64,000 nt of DNA from Pyralis farinalis (GCA_947507595.1 OX382275.1:23942568-24006567), one strand, 5' to 3'. Positions 46,253-57,860 are shown, numbered from the stretch's first letter. The notes: generated by a model from the sequence alone, not told the origin. Translations and numbers: made by a program.

Positions 46253-49200
46253 ATGAATATTACATCGGCCGCGGGGATAATATCCCTGCTCGACGAACCC
46301 ATGTCGGAGGTAAAAGAGTTCGCTCTGAAGAGGTTGGATAATATTGTCGACGAATTTTGGCCTGAAATATCCGAATCCATCGAAAAGATTGAAATTCTGC
46401 ATGAAGATAAAGTGTTTTCACAACATCAGCTTGCTGCTTTGGTGGCGAGCAAAGTTTACTACCATTTGGGCGCTTTCGAGGACTCCTTGACGTACGCATT
46501 GGGCGCTGGTGATTTGTTCGACGTAAATGCACGTAACGAATATGTTGATACTACGATTGCGAAGGCTATTGACTTTTATACTCAGAAGAGAAAGTCCCTA
46601 TTTGTGAATAGCACAGGCGAAGATATAGACCCTCGCCTTGAGGCCATTGTCAACAGAATGTTCCAGCGATGCCTGGACGACGGACAGTACAGGCAGGCGC
46701 TCGGGTTAGCGCTTGAGACACGACGCATGGACATTTTTGAGCAGTCTATCATGAAATCTGATGATATTGCTGGTAAGTTCTTTGTTCTTATTCCTACACA
46801 GCACGACAGAACTGTGTCATACAAATGCAAAATATTTTTATGAATACATAGGTATGTGATTTGCCTACAAGTAGATTAAATAATGTCTCTTGCAAATTGA
46901 ATGCCAATCATACTCTGAAACAGAATTGTACTGTAGATTAGATCATGCCATTGTACATAAAAGTCTACATCACTTATAGGTATCTTGAAATATTCACATT
47001 TTAAGCGAGGTAGAGAGAGGTAGGGTGCATTAAAGCAGCCTGACTGGGGAAGTACCTCATCCTGACAGAAAACCACAACCAAATAACAACTCATGAAGGG
47101 TTATGTTCCTGTGAGTGAGTGAGGAGATCACCAGTAAGCTCCCAAGGAGTTGTTAGGTTAGTAGTAGAGCTGGCATACTGTGAGTGATACTTAATGTATT
47201 GCAAGTGTTCATAGGCTATGGCTAAGGATTAGGTATCAGCTTTGCATCAGGTGGTCCATATGGTTGTATGCTCCTAATATTGGATAGATAAATATTTACT
47301 CTGTTACTTTTGGTACAAAATGTGTCAGTAATGGCAGCTACAAGACTAAAGTTACAGATAATTTGATCTAAACTACTCTTGTGTGCTTTGTAACCAATTA
47401 GTATATCGTCGCTTAAGTTCTGACACCGCGTAACTCATAATGGTCGACTTTTCAGGAGAGCAGAAACACTGTTTCTCTTTGTATTATTTAACTATGCAAT
47501 ACATTTGTATTAACTGAAAAATGGATAAATAACTCGTAGCCATTAGATAAAATTCTTGTTTTTGATTGGTCAAACGGTGCATCTTTCGATACTCTATCAA
47601 ATGACATATGTAACACAAAACAACCATTTTTTTAGTTACACGGTGTGAGAACTTAACCAGCCGAGTCCCGACTGCCATATATATGGCACTCGTTTACGAC
47701 ATATATATGGAGTAACGGTACCACCGGGACTGAACCGGTTAAGGAACAATATGCAAATTAAATTAACATTATTTTTACTGGACAATAGATCTTTTCAAAA
47801 TGGAAAGATAATACTTGATACTTTTGTAATGTATTTAGTTCTTTGTTTGTGGTGACCATTATTCAATGAGATAGTTATTCACTGACTGTGTAACTTTATC
47901 ACCTATAGATTGTTTCTAACACTATAAGCATCGGTAAATAAACATCCAGTGGCAGTTAGATATTTGTAGAATTTGTGCAGTATCTAAAGGCTTCGTAAAT
48001 AAACAATGCAACCATTTAATGCAGACAGATAGACATTTCTGGTGACACAAAATTGGCATATATCTATAGAGATTACTTTCATAATGTAACATTTAGTTGC
48101 TTATACTCTGCGTGCACTCTTAATTTATTGAAAAATCTGTGTAAAAATGACTCCATTCAATAGAGTGGAAAGGAAAAGACTAATTTTGTTTTTATGTATA
48201 AGGAACAGGCTTATTGAGCAACAGGTCCCCAGTTTGAATCCCGGTGTTACAAAATTTGTGTTTTTGGACTTACACACATATAGCACTTGCTTGGTGGTGA
48301 TGGAAAACATTTTGATGAAACCTGCACATCTAAGGGATTATAATTTGATAGATGTGTGACCTAACCTAAGAAAGATCTAGTTCTCCCTCTGAGTTGTGGA
48401 GGTCTGACAGCAATGTCAAAATCAGTATCTTTGCCAAATTTTTAGGCAGACCCCGCCAACCTCGATGGATTAGGAAACAGGATAACGCTAGGAAGAAGAA
48501 GATATACATAACATAAAATGGAGAACTAGATACATCAAAGTTATTAGTGGCAAAATGAGCCTAACTTTAAAATTTATGTGTGGTATTTGATACTGGTTTT
48601 TATAGTTGCATCGAAGATGATCTATCCATGTTGGGGCTTAATATCTTGCATCCATCACACTTACCATCCATTCACTTTTACATACATACCTTACTCACAC
48701 CCATATGTTTTGATAATTGAGCAATAATGCAGTCACATGCAGCAACATAACCTTCCTTTAGGTAAGGAGAATGAAATACGAAAAAAATTGCAATAGAGCT
48801 GTGAAAGAAAAATGTTATGTATTTCTCTCAAATATTCATAGGGCAATGTATTTCTCTCAAATATTCATAGGGGTTTGTATTGCCCCCAGAGCAAATACCA
48901 TTGAAAACCCATGTCAAGTTCCTTGGCAAGTTGCTCTTCTCCCTTAGGTATGAAATAATAATTAATTTCAATTGTGTAATAGACTCTAAATTTTATATTT
49001 CAGGTATGCTTCAGTATGCATTCACAGTTGCAATGAGTCTGCTACAAAATAGGGGATTTCGCAGTACAGTTCTTCGGTCTCTGGTGGGACTCTACCGTGG
49101 TCTTAACATCCCTGATTATGTCAATATGTGCCAGTGCTTAATTTTTCTTGAAGATCCACTCTCAGTTGCTGAAATCCTTGACAAACTTACCTCAGGCCCC

Positions 49201-51480
49201 CAGGAATCGGTTCTGATGGCCTACCAAATAGCTTTTGATCTCTATGATTCAGCAACACAACAATTTTTAGGAAGAGTTTTGCAAGCTTTGCGCACTACAG
49301 CACCAATTCCTAGTGCACTTGGAGGGAAACCCCAACCGCAAGGTGGGCCATTTCCAGAATCATCCATGGAAGTTGAGACACCTGCTGAGGAAACCAAAAA
49401 GCCTGAACGAGAGATTGACAGTTTAAATGATGAGGAGAAGGAGCATCAAAGAAGAGTTGAAAAATTAATATCTATTCTAGGAGGAGATGTGTCTATTGGA
49501 TTACAACTACAATTCCTGATTAGATCAAATCATGCAGATATGCTTATATTAAAAAATACTAAAGATGCTATAAGAGTATCTATATGTCATACAGCAACAG
49601 TTATAGCTAATGCATTCATGCACGCTGGAACAACTAGTGATCAGTTTCTGCGAGATAACCTTGAGTGGCTAGCCCGGGCCACTAACTGGGCTAAATTGAC
49701 AGTGACTGCATCACTTGGAGTCATTCACAGGGGTCACGAAAATGAGTCATTGGCTCTTATGCAGTCCTATTTACCTAAAGAAGCTGGACCATCATCAGGC
49801 TATTCAGAGGGAGGTGGTCTATATGCCCTTGGTTTAATTCATGCTAATCATGGTGCAAATATCATTGATTATCTTTTAACACAATTAAAAGATGCTCAGA
49901 ATGAGATGGTGCGTCATGGTGGTTGCCTGGGCTTAGGATTGGCAGCAATGGGTACACACAGGCAGGATGTGTATGAACAACTGAAGTTTAATCTTTACCA
50001 AGATGATGCCGTTACTGGTGAAGCTGCGGGTATTGCCATGGGCATGGTTATGTTAGGATCCAGACATGCTGCTGCCATTGAGGACATGGTAGCATATGCC
50101 CAAGAAACACAACATGAAAAGATCTTAAGAGGTTTAGCAGTAGGCATTGCTTTCACCATGTATGGCAGGCTTGAAGAAGCTGATGCTTTAGTACAGCAGT
50201 TATTGAGAGACAAGGATCCGTTATTGCGACGCGCTGGTTGCTACACTATAGCTACTGCATATTGCGGTACAGGTAACAATGACTCCATTCGTACGCTACT
50301 ACATGTTGCTGTATCTGATGTAAATGATGATGTCCGCCGAGCTGCCGTCACAGCACTTGGCTTTTTACTCTTCAGAACACCAGAACAATGTCCTTCAGTA
50401 GTATCTTTACTGGCAGAATCTTACAATCCTCATGTTCGCTACGGTGCAGCTATGGCTTTGGGAATTGCCTGTGCTGGTACAGGAAATCGTGAAGCAATTG
50501 GTCTTTTAGAACCCATGGTAAAATTTGACCCTGTCAACTTTGTAAGGCAAGGAGCTTTGATTGCATCAGCCATGATTTTGATTCAACAAACTGAAACCTT
50601 GTGTCCCAAAGTTACTTACTTCCGTCAACTATATGCACAAGTTATCTCAAACAAGCATGAAGATGTGATGGCGAAATTCGGAGCCATTTTGGCTCAAGGT
50701 ATTATTGATGCTGGTGGCCGCAATGTAACAGTGTCCCTTCAAAATAGAACTGGTCATATGAATATGCTTGCAGTGGTTGGAATGTTAGTATTTACCCAAT
50801 ACTGGTATTGGTTTCCTCTGGCGCACTGTCTCTCTCTTGCCTTTACTCCAACATGTCTAATTGCCCTCAATTCAGATTTAAAGATGCCTCAAATGGATTT
50901 CAAATCAAATTCAAAACCATCATTGTACGCATACCCTGCACCACTAGAAGAAAAGAAACGTGAAGAAAGAGAAAGAGTTACCACTGCTGTACTGAGTATT
51001 GCTGCAGCTAGAGCTCGCAGGCGCGCCCACGGTACTGAAGGGTCAGCCAGCAGTGGCTCATCGTTATCAACATCTAAAATGGATGTAGATGAAGAAGAAA
51101 AGAAGCCATCAAAGTCACCAAACCCAAACATTACTGTTCATGGCAAAACTGACAAGGAGGCTGGCTCATCTAAGGAAGGCAAGAAAGAGGAAAAAGAAGG
51201 GGAAGAGAAAGAAAGTAAAGAGAAGAAGGAACCAGAGCCAACATTTGAAATATTAAATAATCCTGCTAGAGTAATGCGACAGCAGTTAAAGACTCTCACT
51301 GTTGTAGATGGTTCTGGATTTACACCATTAAAAGATGTTACTATCGGAGGCATTGTAATGCTGAATCATTCAGGAGATATAGAGCAAGTACTTGTGGAGC
51401 CTGTGGCTGCATTTGGGCCCAAGACTGAGGAGGAGAAAGAACCTGAACCCCCCGAACCCTTTGAGTATTTAGATGATTGA
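46253..51480 (+). CDS. PSMD1: 26S proteasome regulatory subunit Rpn2 (PSMD1)
   Basis: Two exons, 46253-46772 and 49004-51480, join in phase 1 (GCTG|gtaagt ... tttcag|GTATG) to give 998 residues plus TGA. Rpn2/PSMD1 is the largest non-ATPase subunit of the 19S base. It scaffolds the particle and carries the ubiquitin receptor Rpn13. Visible features: the helical N-terminal region starting MNITSAAGIISLLDE, an acidic variable loop (about 300-325), the toroid of proteasome/cyclosome repeats (about 440-790, e.g. HGGCLGLGLAAMG and YGAAMALGIACAGTG), a Lys/Glu-rich stretch (about 885-920), and the C-terminal EPEPPEPFEYLDD that docks Rpn13. The length is close to family norms and the frame is uninterrupted. 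A longer frame starting at 48880 is intronic readthrough. The start has A at -3. The 2.2-kb intron holds a SINE-A, a SINE-B and a TTAA MITE. Confidence 0.97.
47012..47284 (+). mobile_element. 5'-truncated SINE-A in the Rpn2 intron
   Basis: The body starts at agaggtagggtgcattaaag and continues through ggggaagtacctc, agctcccaaggagttgtta and catcaggtggtccatatgg. The head is missing. Confidence 0.8.
47653..47742. mobile_element. TTAA-ended MITE in the Rpn2 intron
   Basis: It begins ttaaccagccgagtcccg and ends cgggactgaaccggttaa, which are imperfect inverted repeats. The centre contains ccatatatatgg and gtaacggta. Related to the element at 43350-43432. Confidence 0.6.
48190..48510 (+). mobile_element. 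SINE-B in the Rpn2 intron
   Basis: Contains the box-B-like gtttgaatcccgg, ttgtgtttttggactta, gacctaacctaagaaagatc, gagttgtggaggtctg and the 3' end ggattaggaaacaggataac then gctaggaagaagaaga. It is the most complete 3' end of the family here. A 28-base tandem duplication follows at about 48810-48870. Confidence 0.7.
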
Positions 51481-51621
51481 TATAGTCTTTTCAACTAACA
51501 TTATTCAACATATTATAATTAGGACCACAATGTGAAATGTATTGAACAAGTTAATAATTAAAGTAAAATGTTGCAGTACAGTGATTACTAATGGAAAATT
51601 AATAATTGTTTTCTTTGTCGA

Positions 51622-51627
51622 AATAAA
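51622..51627 (+). promoter_or_regulatory. Poly(A) signal of Rpn2
   Basis: AATAAA lies 142 bases past the TGA; a second AATAAA is at 51658-51663. Confidence 0.65.
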
Positions 51628-51663
51628 TATAATTGTCAAATTCACACCAATTGTTTAAATAAA

Positions 51664-52475
51664 GAAAATAGAAGAGTTCAAGGTGATGTAAGTGACAGTA
51701 CTGAAAAAGCAGTGAAAGAACAGTATGATATTTTAAAAAGAAGACTTAAGCGGATAGTGAAAGAAAAGAAAAAGGACTGCACGGATCAGTATGACAGAAA
51801 ATTCTCTAGTAATTTTCGAGCCAATGTAAAGTTATTCTAGTATTTAGTCAGAACAGCCCGAGGCAAATCTGGAGATTCGAGAGTTGGTATGATAAGGAAT
51901 TCTAATGGAGATGTAATTAAGGATACTATAGATAGTTTGAAGGAATGGCAGGGATATTTTGAAAGTCTATTTGAATTAGGCAAAATGAAAGAAACAGTAA
52001 TGAAGATGTGAATTTTAACTGTGAAAATAAAATTAGCATGGAAGAGATAATGAATGAAATTTTGACGAGCTCGGTGGCTCAGTCGTGAATGACGCGACTG
52101 ACACCAACGCTCGTGTGTTCGATTCCCACACAAGGCAAACATTTGTGTGCATGAACATGTATGTGTGTTTGCCTTGGTCTGAATGTTTTTTTTAAGAGAG
52201 GTAGAGCGCATCAAAGCTGCCCATCTCGGAAAGTACCTCCACCTCACAGAAAACCACAGCCAAGAATTATCGTGGTATAAGCCTCCTAAGTGTAGTAGGT
52301 TTGCCTACTACACTTAGGAGACTTATACTGTATGCATATTATATGGTATGCAAAGGTTCTGATTGAAAGAGTGATGTCTGTAACAGAATCGAAAATTTGC
52401 AATGTGCAAGCGGGGTTTCGAAAGGGAATGTGTGGATCAAGTCTTTTTCCTTAAGGTGTATAACGGAGAAAGTCT
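51664..52475 (+). pseudogene. RTE-type LINE remnant, interrupted by a SINE-A
   Basis: 51664-52010 encodes KEKKKDCTDQYDRKFSSNFRAN, then after a stop LVRTARGKSGDSRVGMIRN and LKEWQGYFESLFE, the linker before the reverse transcriptase. 52330-52475 resumes with IERVMSVTESKICNVQAGFRKGMCG, the first reverse transcriptase motif. Between them are a SINE-A (52063-52264) and a fold-back (52275-52328). Confidence 0.75.
52063..52264 (+). mobile_element. 3'-truncated SINE-A inside the RTE remnant
   Basis: Starts ttgacgagctcggtggctca, box B gtgttcgattccc, and runs through cctccacctcacagaaaacc to cacagccaag. The SINE 3' half is missing and RTE sequence follows. Confidence 0.85.
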
Positions 52476-52480
52476 TCGTA

Positions 52481-52661
52481 ATATATTAAGTATCACTCGC
52501 GCGATGCCTCTGCTGCTTACACATCAACTCCTTGGGAGCTTACTGGGGACCTCACTCACACGCAGAAACACAACAACCCTCTAGTGAGTTGTTATGCTGC
52601 GGTTTTCTGTGAGGTGGAGGTACTCCCCGGACGGGCTGCTTTGATGCGCCCTACCTCTCTT
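52481..52661 (-). mobile_element. SINE-A body fragment between two RTE copies
   Basis: The complement of SINE-A from atattaagtatcactcgcgc to gctttgatgcgccctacctc; head and extreme tail are missing. It abuts the 3' end of the next RTE element at about 52665. Confidence 0.85.
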
Positions 52662-52667
52662 ATATAT

Positions 52668-53760
52668 GTATATCTTCACGCCAGGTCCCTTGCGGGGTAG
52701 GCAGAGAGAACCGAGCGCCATAAGACGCGGTCCTTACACACTTCACTCGCTTCTTTCACATTCATAGCTCTTTTCATGCACGCTCGCCGGTTCCTAAGGC
52801 TCCTGATATCACCTTCTGATAAAACACGACCAATTTGGTCATGGTAGGTTAATCTTGGTCTTCCTCGGCTCCTACATCCTTCCACTTTCGCATTGTATAT
52901 CTGTTTCGTCATTCTTTCATCTTGCATTCTTTCTACATGTCCGAACCAACGGAGCATGCCCTTTCTTATCTTAACACCGACAATCTCTTTCAGTCCAACT
53001 CTCTTTCGTACGTCATCATTTCGAACGCGGTCAGCAAGCGTTATGCCACAAATTTTTCGCAGTGCTCGCATCTCGACCGCATTTATTCTACTTTCATGGT
53101 CTCTCTGCCATACCCAGCTCTCACTTCCATAAGTTAGCGTTGGGATTAACAGCGCGCTGTGTACAGCGAGCTGTGCCTTCTGGCTTAGATTTCGGCTGCC
53201 AAACAGTTTACCCAACGCTCCATTCACGCTATTCCCTGCACTCACTCGTCTCTCCACATCAGCGGTGTACCTTCCATCGCTTCTAAAAGCGCTTCCAAGA
53301 TATACAAACTCATCCACTTGCTCCAACACTACATCATCAACCGTAATCCTAGTGTTCGTTCTGGTTGTCTCTCTTTCAAATACCATTATTTTGGTTTTCT
53401 TCGCATTCAATTGTAAGCCTTTCTTCATACAATCGTCTTTCATTGTTGTGACTAGTGTTTGCAGTTCGGATGCTGATTCTGCTATTAATACTGCGTCATC
53501 TGCATAAAGCAGGCAGTTAACCACTGAGCCACCCATTCGCATTCCCACATTCATATTTCTCATTCCCACATTCAAATTTCTCATTCTCTGAAGACAACTG
53601 TCCAGATACAGGATGAATAGCCGAGCCGACAGCACGCATCCCTGTCTGACACCAATATTGGTATCAAACCAGGGTGATAAGCTGCCGTCCACTCTCACAC
53701 ATGCTGTGCAATCCTCATAAGTGGATTGCATATCGCGCAAAGCTCGCCTTGCTATCATTC
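52668..53760 (-). pseudogene. RTE-type LINE reverse transcriptase, 5'-truncated
   Basis: An open frame (53758-52676, 360 residues, ending without a clear start) covers the reverse transcriptase palm and C-terminal region of an RTE-like LINE: GVRQGCVLSARLFILYLD (37-54), YADDAV (85-90), NAKKTKIMVFERE, then EFVYLGS and WFGHVERM..ERMTKQIY towards the end. The catalytic YADD is intact and the frame is open, so this is a fairly recent insertion. An internal repeat (NVGMRNMNVGMRM) looks like a small tandem duplication. The 3' end is gaagatatacatatata. The endonuclease and 5' part are absent. Confidence 0.88.
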
Positions 53761-53764
53761 AGGG

Positions 53765-54810
53765 TGTATTCGTATAACGATATAATGTATATAAATATAA
53801 TGTATAAAAGTTGAAAAAGCGCCAAATCAAGTATCCAAAACCGAAGAGCATGCATGAAGAGGTTGATGAGTGTGGAAGAAGCGAGAGGGGTACGTTTGGA
53901 TCGGTGCACTTGGCGTTCTATAGTATCTGCTTACCCCAATGCGAGACAGGCGTGATGATATGTATGTCTAAATAAAAATGTACCGTATGCTCGCATAGTG
54001 CATGCAATGCAATTATGACTATGTTGTAAACTTTACAGCCATCTTAGAGATGTTTAAAAACTAACTAAAAAATAAAAATACGATTTTATTAAGCTAAAAT
54101 TGTATTAGCATGAGAAACATCTTTGCTTGGTGAATTCTCCTAGCACAGCATAAAATTAACTGTGATGACATATGACACGAAACAAATCAAAAGAGTTAAA
54201 ATTCGAGGTGATTCCTAGAATCCCTTGAAGAAATTGGCTATCTACCTGCTGTTTCCAACATCAGATCAGCTTGATGAAACCAAATTATTGTATAGGTGTT
54301 ACATATAAGGCGAAACAAAATGTAGATAATCGATGAATTCTGGCCATCATGGCTTAAAATTGAATTTATAAAAATCTCTTTAGAAAGTAAGAAATTTATT
54401 TAAAATTTTAGTAAAAAATCAATTATTATTTCGAAACAGCAGTCTTACTTCTTTGGACGTAGCTAGTGCGAGCGGAAAAGTGCAGAGTCACAATCTAGCA
54501 CAGCCCATGGGTAGGCCTTTACGCAGACTCAAAGGTATTTCTGCGCAGTGTAGGTATGCTCACCCACTCGAGTCTGGAATAGTTTATTAATTTCCTGTAA
54601 TTTCATAATTTGCAGATATTTCCGTGTTATGATTGAATGACAATCGTTAACCATGCCATATCCATGTTACACTCCGCTAGGTGGTGAATTACCGTGAAAG
54701 CGATGAATGACTCGTTCGAGCCCAGGAGCACTACGTAGGTACCCACGTAAAGTCGAGTGTGGCGATTATGCTTGGGGTTGTACAACCACATCGGGAATTT
54801 GGAATTTCGA
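53765..54810. other. Gene-free stretch
   Basis: I see only scattered short frames and no repeat family I can name, apart from a GAAGAGG..GAAGCGAGAGGGGTACG piece at about 53856-53895 resembling the RTE 5' flank region weakly. Confidence 0.35.
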
Positions 54811-54813
54811 CTG

Positions 54814-55095
54814 TCAATAGGCGATCATGCTACCCGCTTTACTGATCGAAATTACAAAGATTGATTCGACTTCTTTTAAGTGTATCTTCCTGCAAAGATT
54901 TTTCTGGTCATCGACTGCGGAGGACTGCATCCTTATCATTTCGGTGGATAGGTCGCGGTAGACTCTCACGGTAGGCACGACGGCCGCACTATCACTGATG
55001 TGGAAGATCTTCGGTGTTGTATTGCGAACACTTTCGAATTGATGTTTAGTGTAGTGACAGTTCTTACTTGATTCCTTCGTATGCCTGTGAATCAC
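54814..55095 (-). other. Open frame of unknown status (93 codons)
   Basis: The minus-strand frame encodes a polar peptide with PKIFHISDSAAVVPTVRVY and IRMQSSAVDDQKNLC. Its composition looks protein-like, but I find no homology by eye and no splice sites that link it to another exon. It could be a lone exon, a decayed gene piece or chance. Confidence 0.2.
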
Positions 55096-55178
55096 TTATG
55101 CGCACGTATACTATATACTCGTATATACTAAAAGTAAAATCATACAACTGGTTTATTAGATAAATTTGTCGGTCCCAA

Positions 55179-55344
55179 TGACGAGCTCGTTGGCGTAGTG
55201 ATTAATAAAACTACTTTAACACCAAGGTTCGTGGGTTCGATTTCCATACAAGGCAAACATTTGCGTGAATGTCCGTAGGTTACGGTGACTGTTTACCATC
55301 AGGCAGGCCATATGCTAGTTTGTCACATTAGAGTTATAAAAAAA
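55179..55344 (+). mobile_element. SINE with SINE-A head joined directly to a LINE tail
   Basis: The first 90 bases are a SINE-A head (tgacgagctcgttggcgtag; gggttcgatttcc; gcaaacatttgcg). They pass directly into gtaggttacggtgactgttt, catcaggcaggccatatgct and gttataaaaaaatc, which follow the jockey-type LINE tail. The usual SINE body is absent. Confidence 0.7.
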
Positions 55345-56365
55345 TCATAGTTTGGGGACTTCCCCACCTTACAGAAAACCGCAGCGAAATATTAACTCCT
55401 TGGAGGATTATTGTGTTGCTGTGAGTGAGTGAGGCTACCAGGAGTTGCGTATCCCTCGTTCCCTTGTGGAGGAAAGCCGCGATAAACTTGTGTCTGAAAT
55501 GGAGGGTACTTTGTCTAAAGTATCTGACTGGGGGCGATTGAACCTAGTCCAATTCAACCCTACTAAGACACAAGCTTGCGCGTTCACCGCTAAGAAAACC
55601 CCATTTGCTGTGGTTCCCCAATTCCAGGACACGCCGCTCACAATTGCTAAGAGCATTGGGATTCTCGGTATTGAAATCTCCAACGATGTTCTGTATCGAG
55701 GTCACCTGGACGGAGAGGTCAAGCTTGCGTCCAGGAAACTCGGTGTGCTCAAAAGAGCTAAACCGTATTTCAGCGCGGTGCAAAGACTTATGTTATATAA
55801 GTCCCAAGTCAGACCGCATATGGAGTACTGTAGCCACCTTTGGACGGGAGCACCTGGATACCACCTAGGACCTTGTGACTCGGTACAGAGACGAGCTGTG
55901 AGGATTATCCATGATCTTGAACTCACACACGGCATTGAGCCCTTGAGTTTGAGAAGAGATTTTGCCTCCCTTTGCGTGTTCTACCTGTTGTATAATGGGT
56001 TGTGTTCTGGAGTTGGAGGAGTTGTTCGACAATATACCAACAGCCTCGTTTTACAATCGCACAACTCGCCGACGGCTGAGAGTTCATCCGCACACACTGG
56101 AACGGCAATGGTCGCGCACTATGCGGTTCACGAGAATTTTTCTACCGAGAACTATTAAGTTGTGGAATGAGCTCCCTGCCGAGGTTTTACCAAGGGACTA
56201 CAGTACCTATGCGGTTCTTCAAGAAAGGCGTGAAGAGGTTCTTACAGGGTCGGCAATGCAAGAGTGACACCCCTGGCGTTGCAAATACCCATAGGCTACG
56301 ATAACTGCTTACCATCAGGCAGGCTGTACGCGTGTTTGCCATCTTAGTAGTATAAAAAAATATAT
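55345..56365 (+). mobile_element. Jockey-type LINE 3' half fused to a SINE-A body piece
   Basis: 55345-55441 is SINE-A body (ggggacttccccacctta, accgcagcgaaatattaact). From about 55442 a LINE frame runs to 56158: LSKVSDWGRLNLVQFNPTKT, SIGILGIEISNDV, KLGVLKRAKPYF, then YKSQVRPHMEYCSHLW and CDSVQRRAVRII. A shifted frame continues to 56267 with RTIKLWNELPAEV. The 3' tail contains ggcgtgaagaggttctta, gagtgacacccctggcgtt, ataggctacgataactgctt and ttagtagtataaaaaaa, ending near 56365. The upstream reverse transcriptase core and endonuclease are missing. Confidence 0.85.
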
Positions 56366-56599
56366 ATAAAATATGGTAAGTACCTACTTTATATTACCTA
56401 TACGTTTTCATACGTAATGATAAAAAAAGAAACATAAATTGAAATTTGGTAAAAAGCGATGTCTTGTAGCACAAGTAAAGGATTAAAAACCGAAAAAAGT
56501 AAATTTGTAGATACATTAGAAAAAAAAATACTGCGAAAATATTTTTTTACGGAACCCTTCGTTGCGCGCTCAGACTCGTGCTTGACGGCTTTTTTTGTA

Positions 56600-56712
56600 T
56601 ATCACTAAGGTGTAAAACAAGCATACGGCTTGCTTGGTGCCGTTGAAATTAACACTTGCAACACCAGGTGTGTCACTCGTGCGTTGCCGACCCTGTAAAA
56701 ACCTATAATAAA
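56600..56712 (-). repeat. LINE 3' tail
   Basis: The complement of the jockey-type tail: aacaagcatacggcttgctt, acttgcaacaccaggtgtgt, gccgaccctgtaaaaacct. It lies in opposite orientation about 240 bases from the better copy. Confidence 0.6.
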
Positions 56713-57339
56713 AAATATACCTACCTACATTGAAGTCTTCTCCACCTCTAGATTAAACTTTGTTCGTAGGTATTTTGTCGTAGTCGGATTCTAATTTTAT
56801 TTTGCGGTTGGTTCCAAAAGCGTTCTTTCGAGACCCTTCCAATCCAGCAAACCAGTGGTTTGCAATTCTGAACCAAAATCGCACTGTTGTGGTAGATTCG
56901 GGCGTCTCTTATCCGTACTCGCCGCGCGCCGGTGCGAACTTAATATATGTGGCGGTGGGCCACTATTCATCACTAAAGTGAGAGATGGATTGAAACAGGG
57001 GATAAATGAGCTGATATATAAAATGAACGAGAAATATTTTTTTTTCCTCTTATGGCAATATGTTACTTTGCCAACGTCAAGTATATAATATACACGAAAA
57101 GAAACCTAATATTTGAATTTTCAGGAGGTGCATTACTTCGGGACCTGAAACAAAAACAAAAAGAACTACCTATTTACATCTATTTACATATAAACTATTT
57201 ATAACTAAGTACATAATACTGTAAGACCATCATCTACAGACTATTCTTGCTCTAGAGTTTAATATTGTTTAATGAAATGAAGTCTGAAATCACATTTACA
57301 TAAAATGTTGTAAATGAACGTTTTTGTATGACAGAGAAT

Positions 57340-57860
57340 AAGTGGAAGGAAGCGACATAGGTACAAGATCTTCCCGGTGGCATGACAGCCCTTTGATCCG
57401 GGGTGAACAAGGAGGATTGTGCTAGCGCGGACGTATTGATTGTGCTCTCATCTCATTTAGTCTTTGGTATGAAAGATACGGTAGGCACAAGACTTCTCTG
57501 GGTTAGAATAAAACTGGAGACCACGCGAGTTTTTCTGGTTACAGCATGAACTGAGCCAATCCCCAGGAACTAGAGAAGTTTTGGAAGACCTCAAAGGGAT
57601 ATTTTGGATTTAACTGAAGAGTTCAAGCGGATAATTATGCGTGGAGATGTGAATGAATGGGTTGTGAGGCTGTGATTGGTCCATATGGCGATAAGAGAGT
57701 GAATGACGCAAGCCTAATTTTAGACGTAGGTATGTATAAAACGAAACTTCCTTGTGTCGAATACCTCACCACATACAGGTTCACACGTATGTATGGAGAT
57801 AAATTAACGGATAGCTGGACGACTTCGTAATTATATAATGGATACAAGAGCTTTTTGAGG
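57340..57860 (+). pseudogene. RTE-type LINE endonuclease remnant
   Basis: Translated pieces in shifting frames resemble the endonuclease of the RTE family: ELEKFWKTSKGYFGF-like sequence near 57570, then a GD-NEWV..YGDKRVND-like run near 57645-57710 and a DFVII-like piece near 57822. The frames are broken throughout. The segment between 56713 and 57340 shows nothing recognisable. Confidence 0.5.

Noticed and set aside
48880..49003. An in-frame ATG 41 codons upstream of the large Rpn2 exon, suggesting a separate 866-residue protein.
   Set aside because: The added residues do not resemble Rpn2, a good acceptor (tttatatttcag) lies at 49003, and joining to exon 46253-46772 gives the full family sequence in frame.
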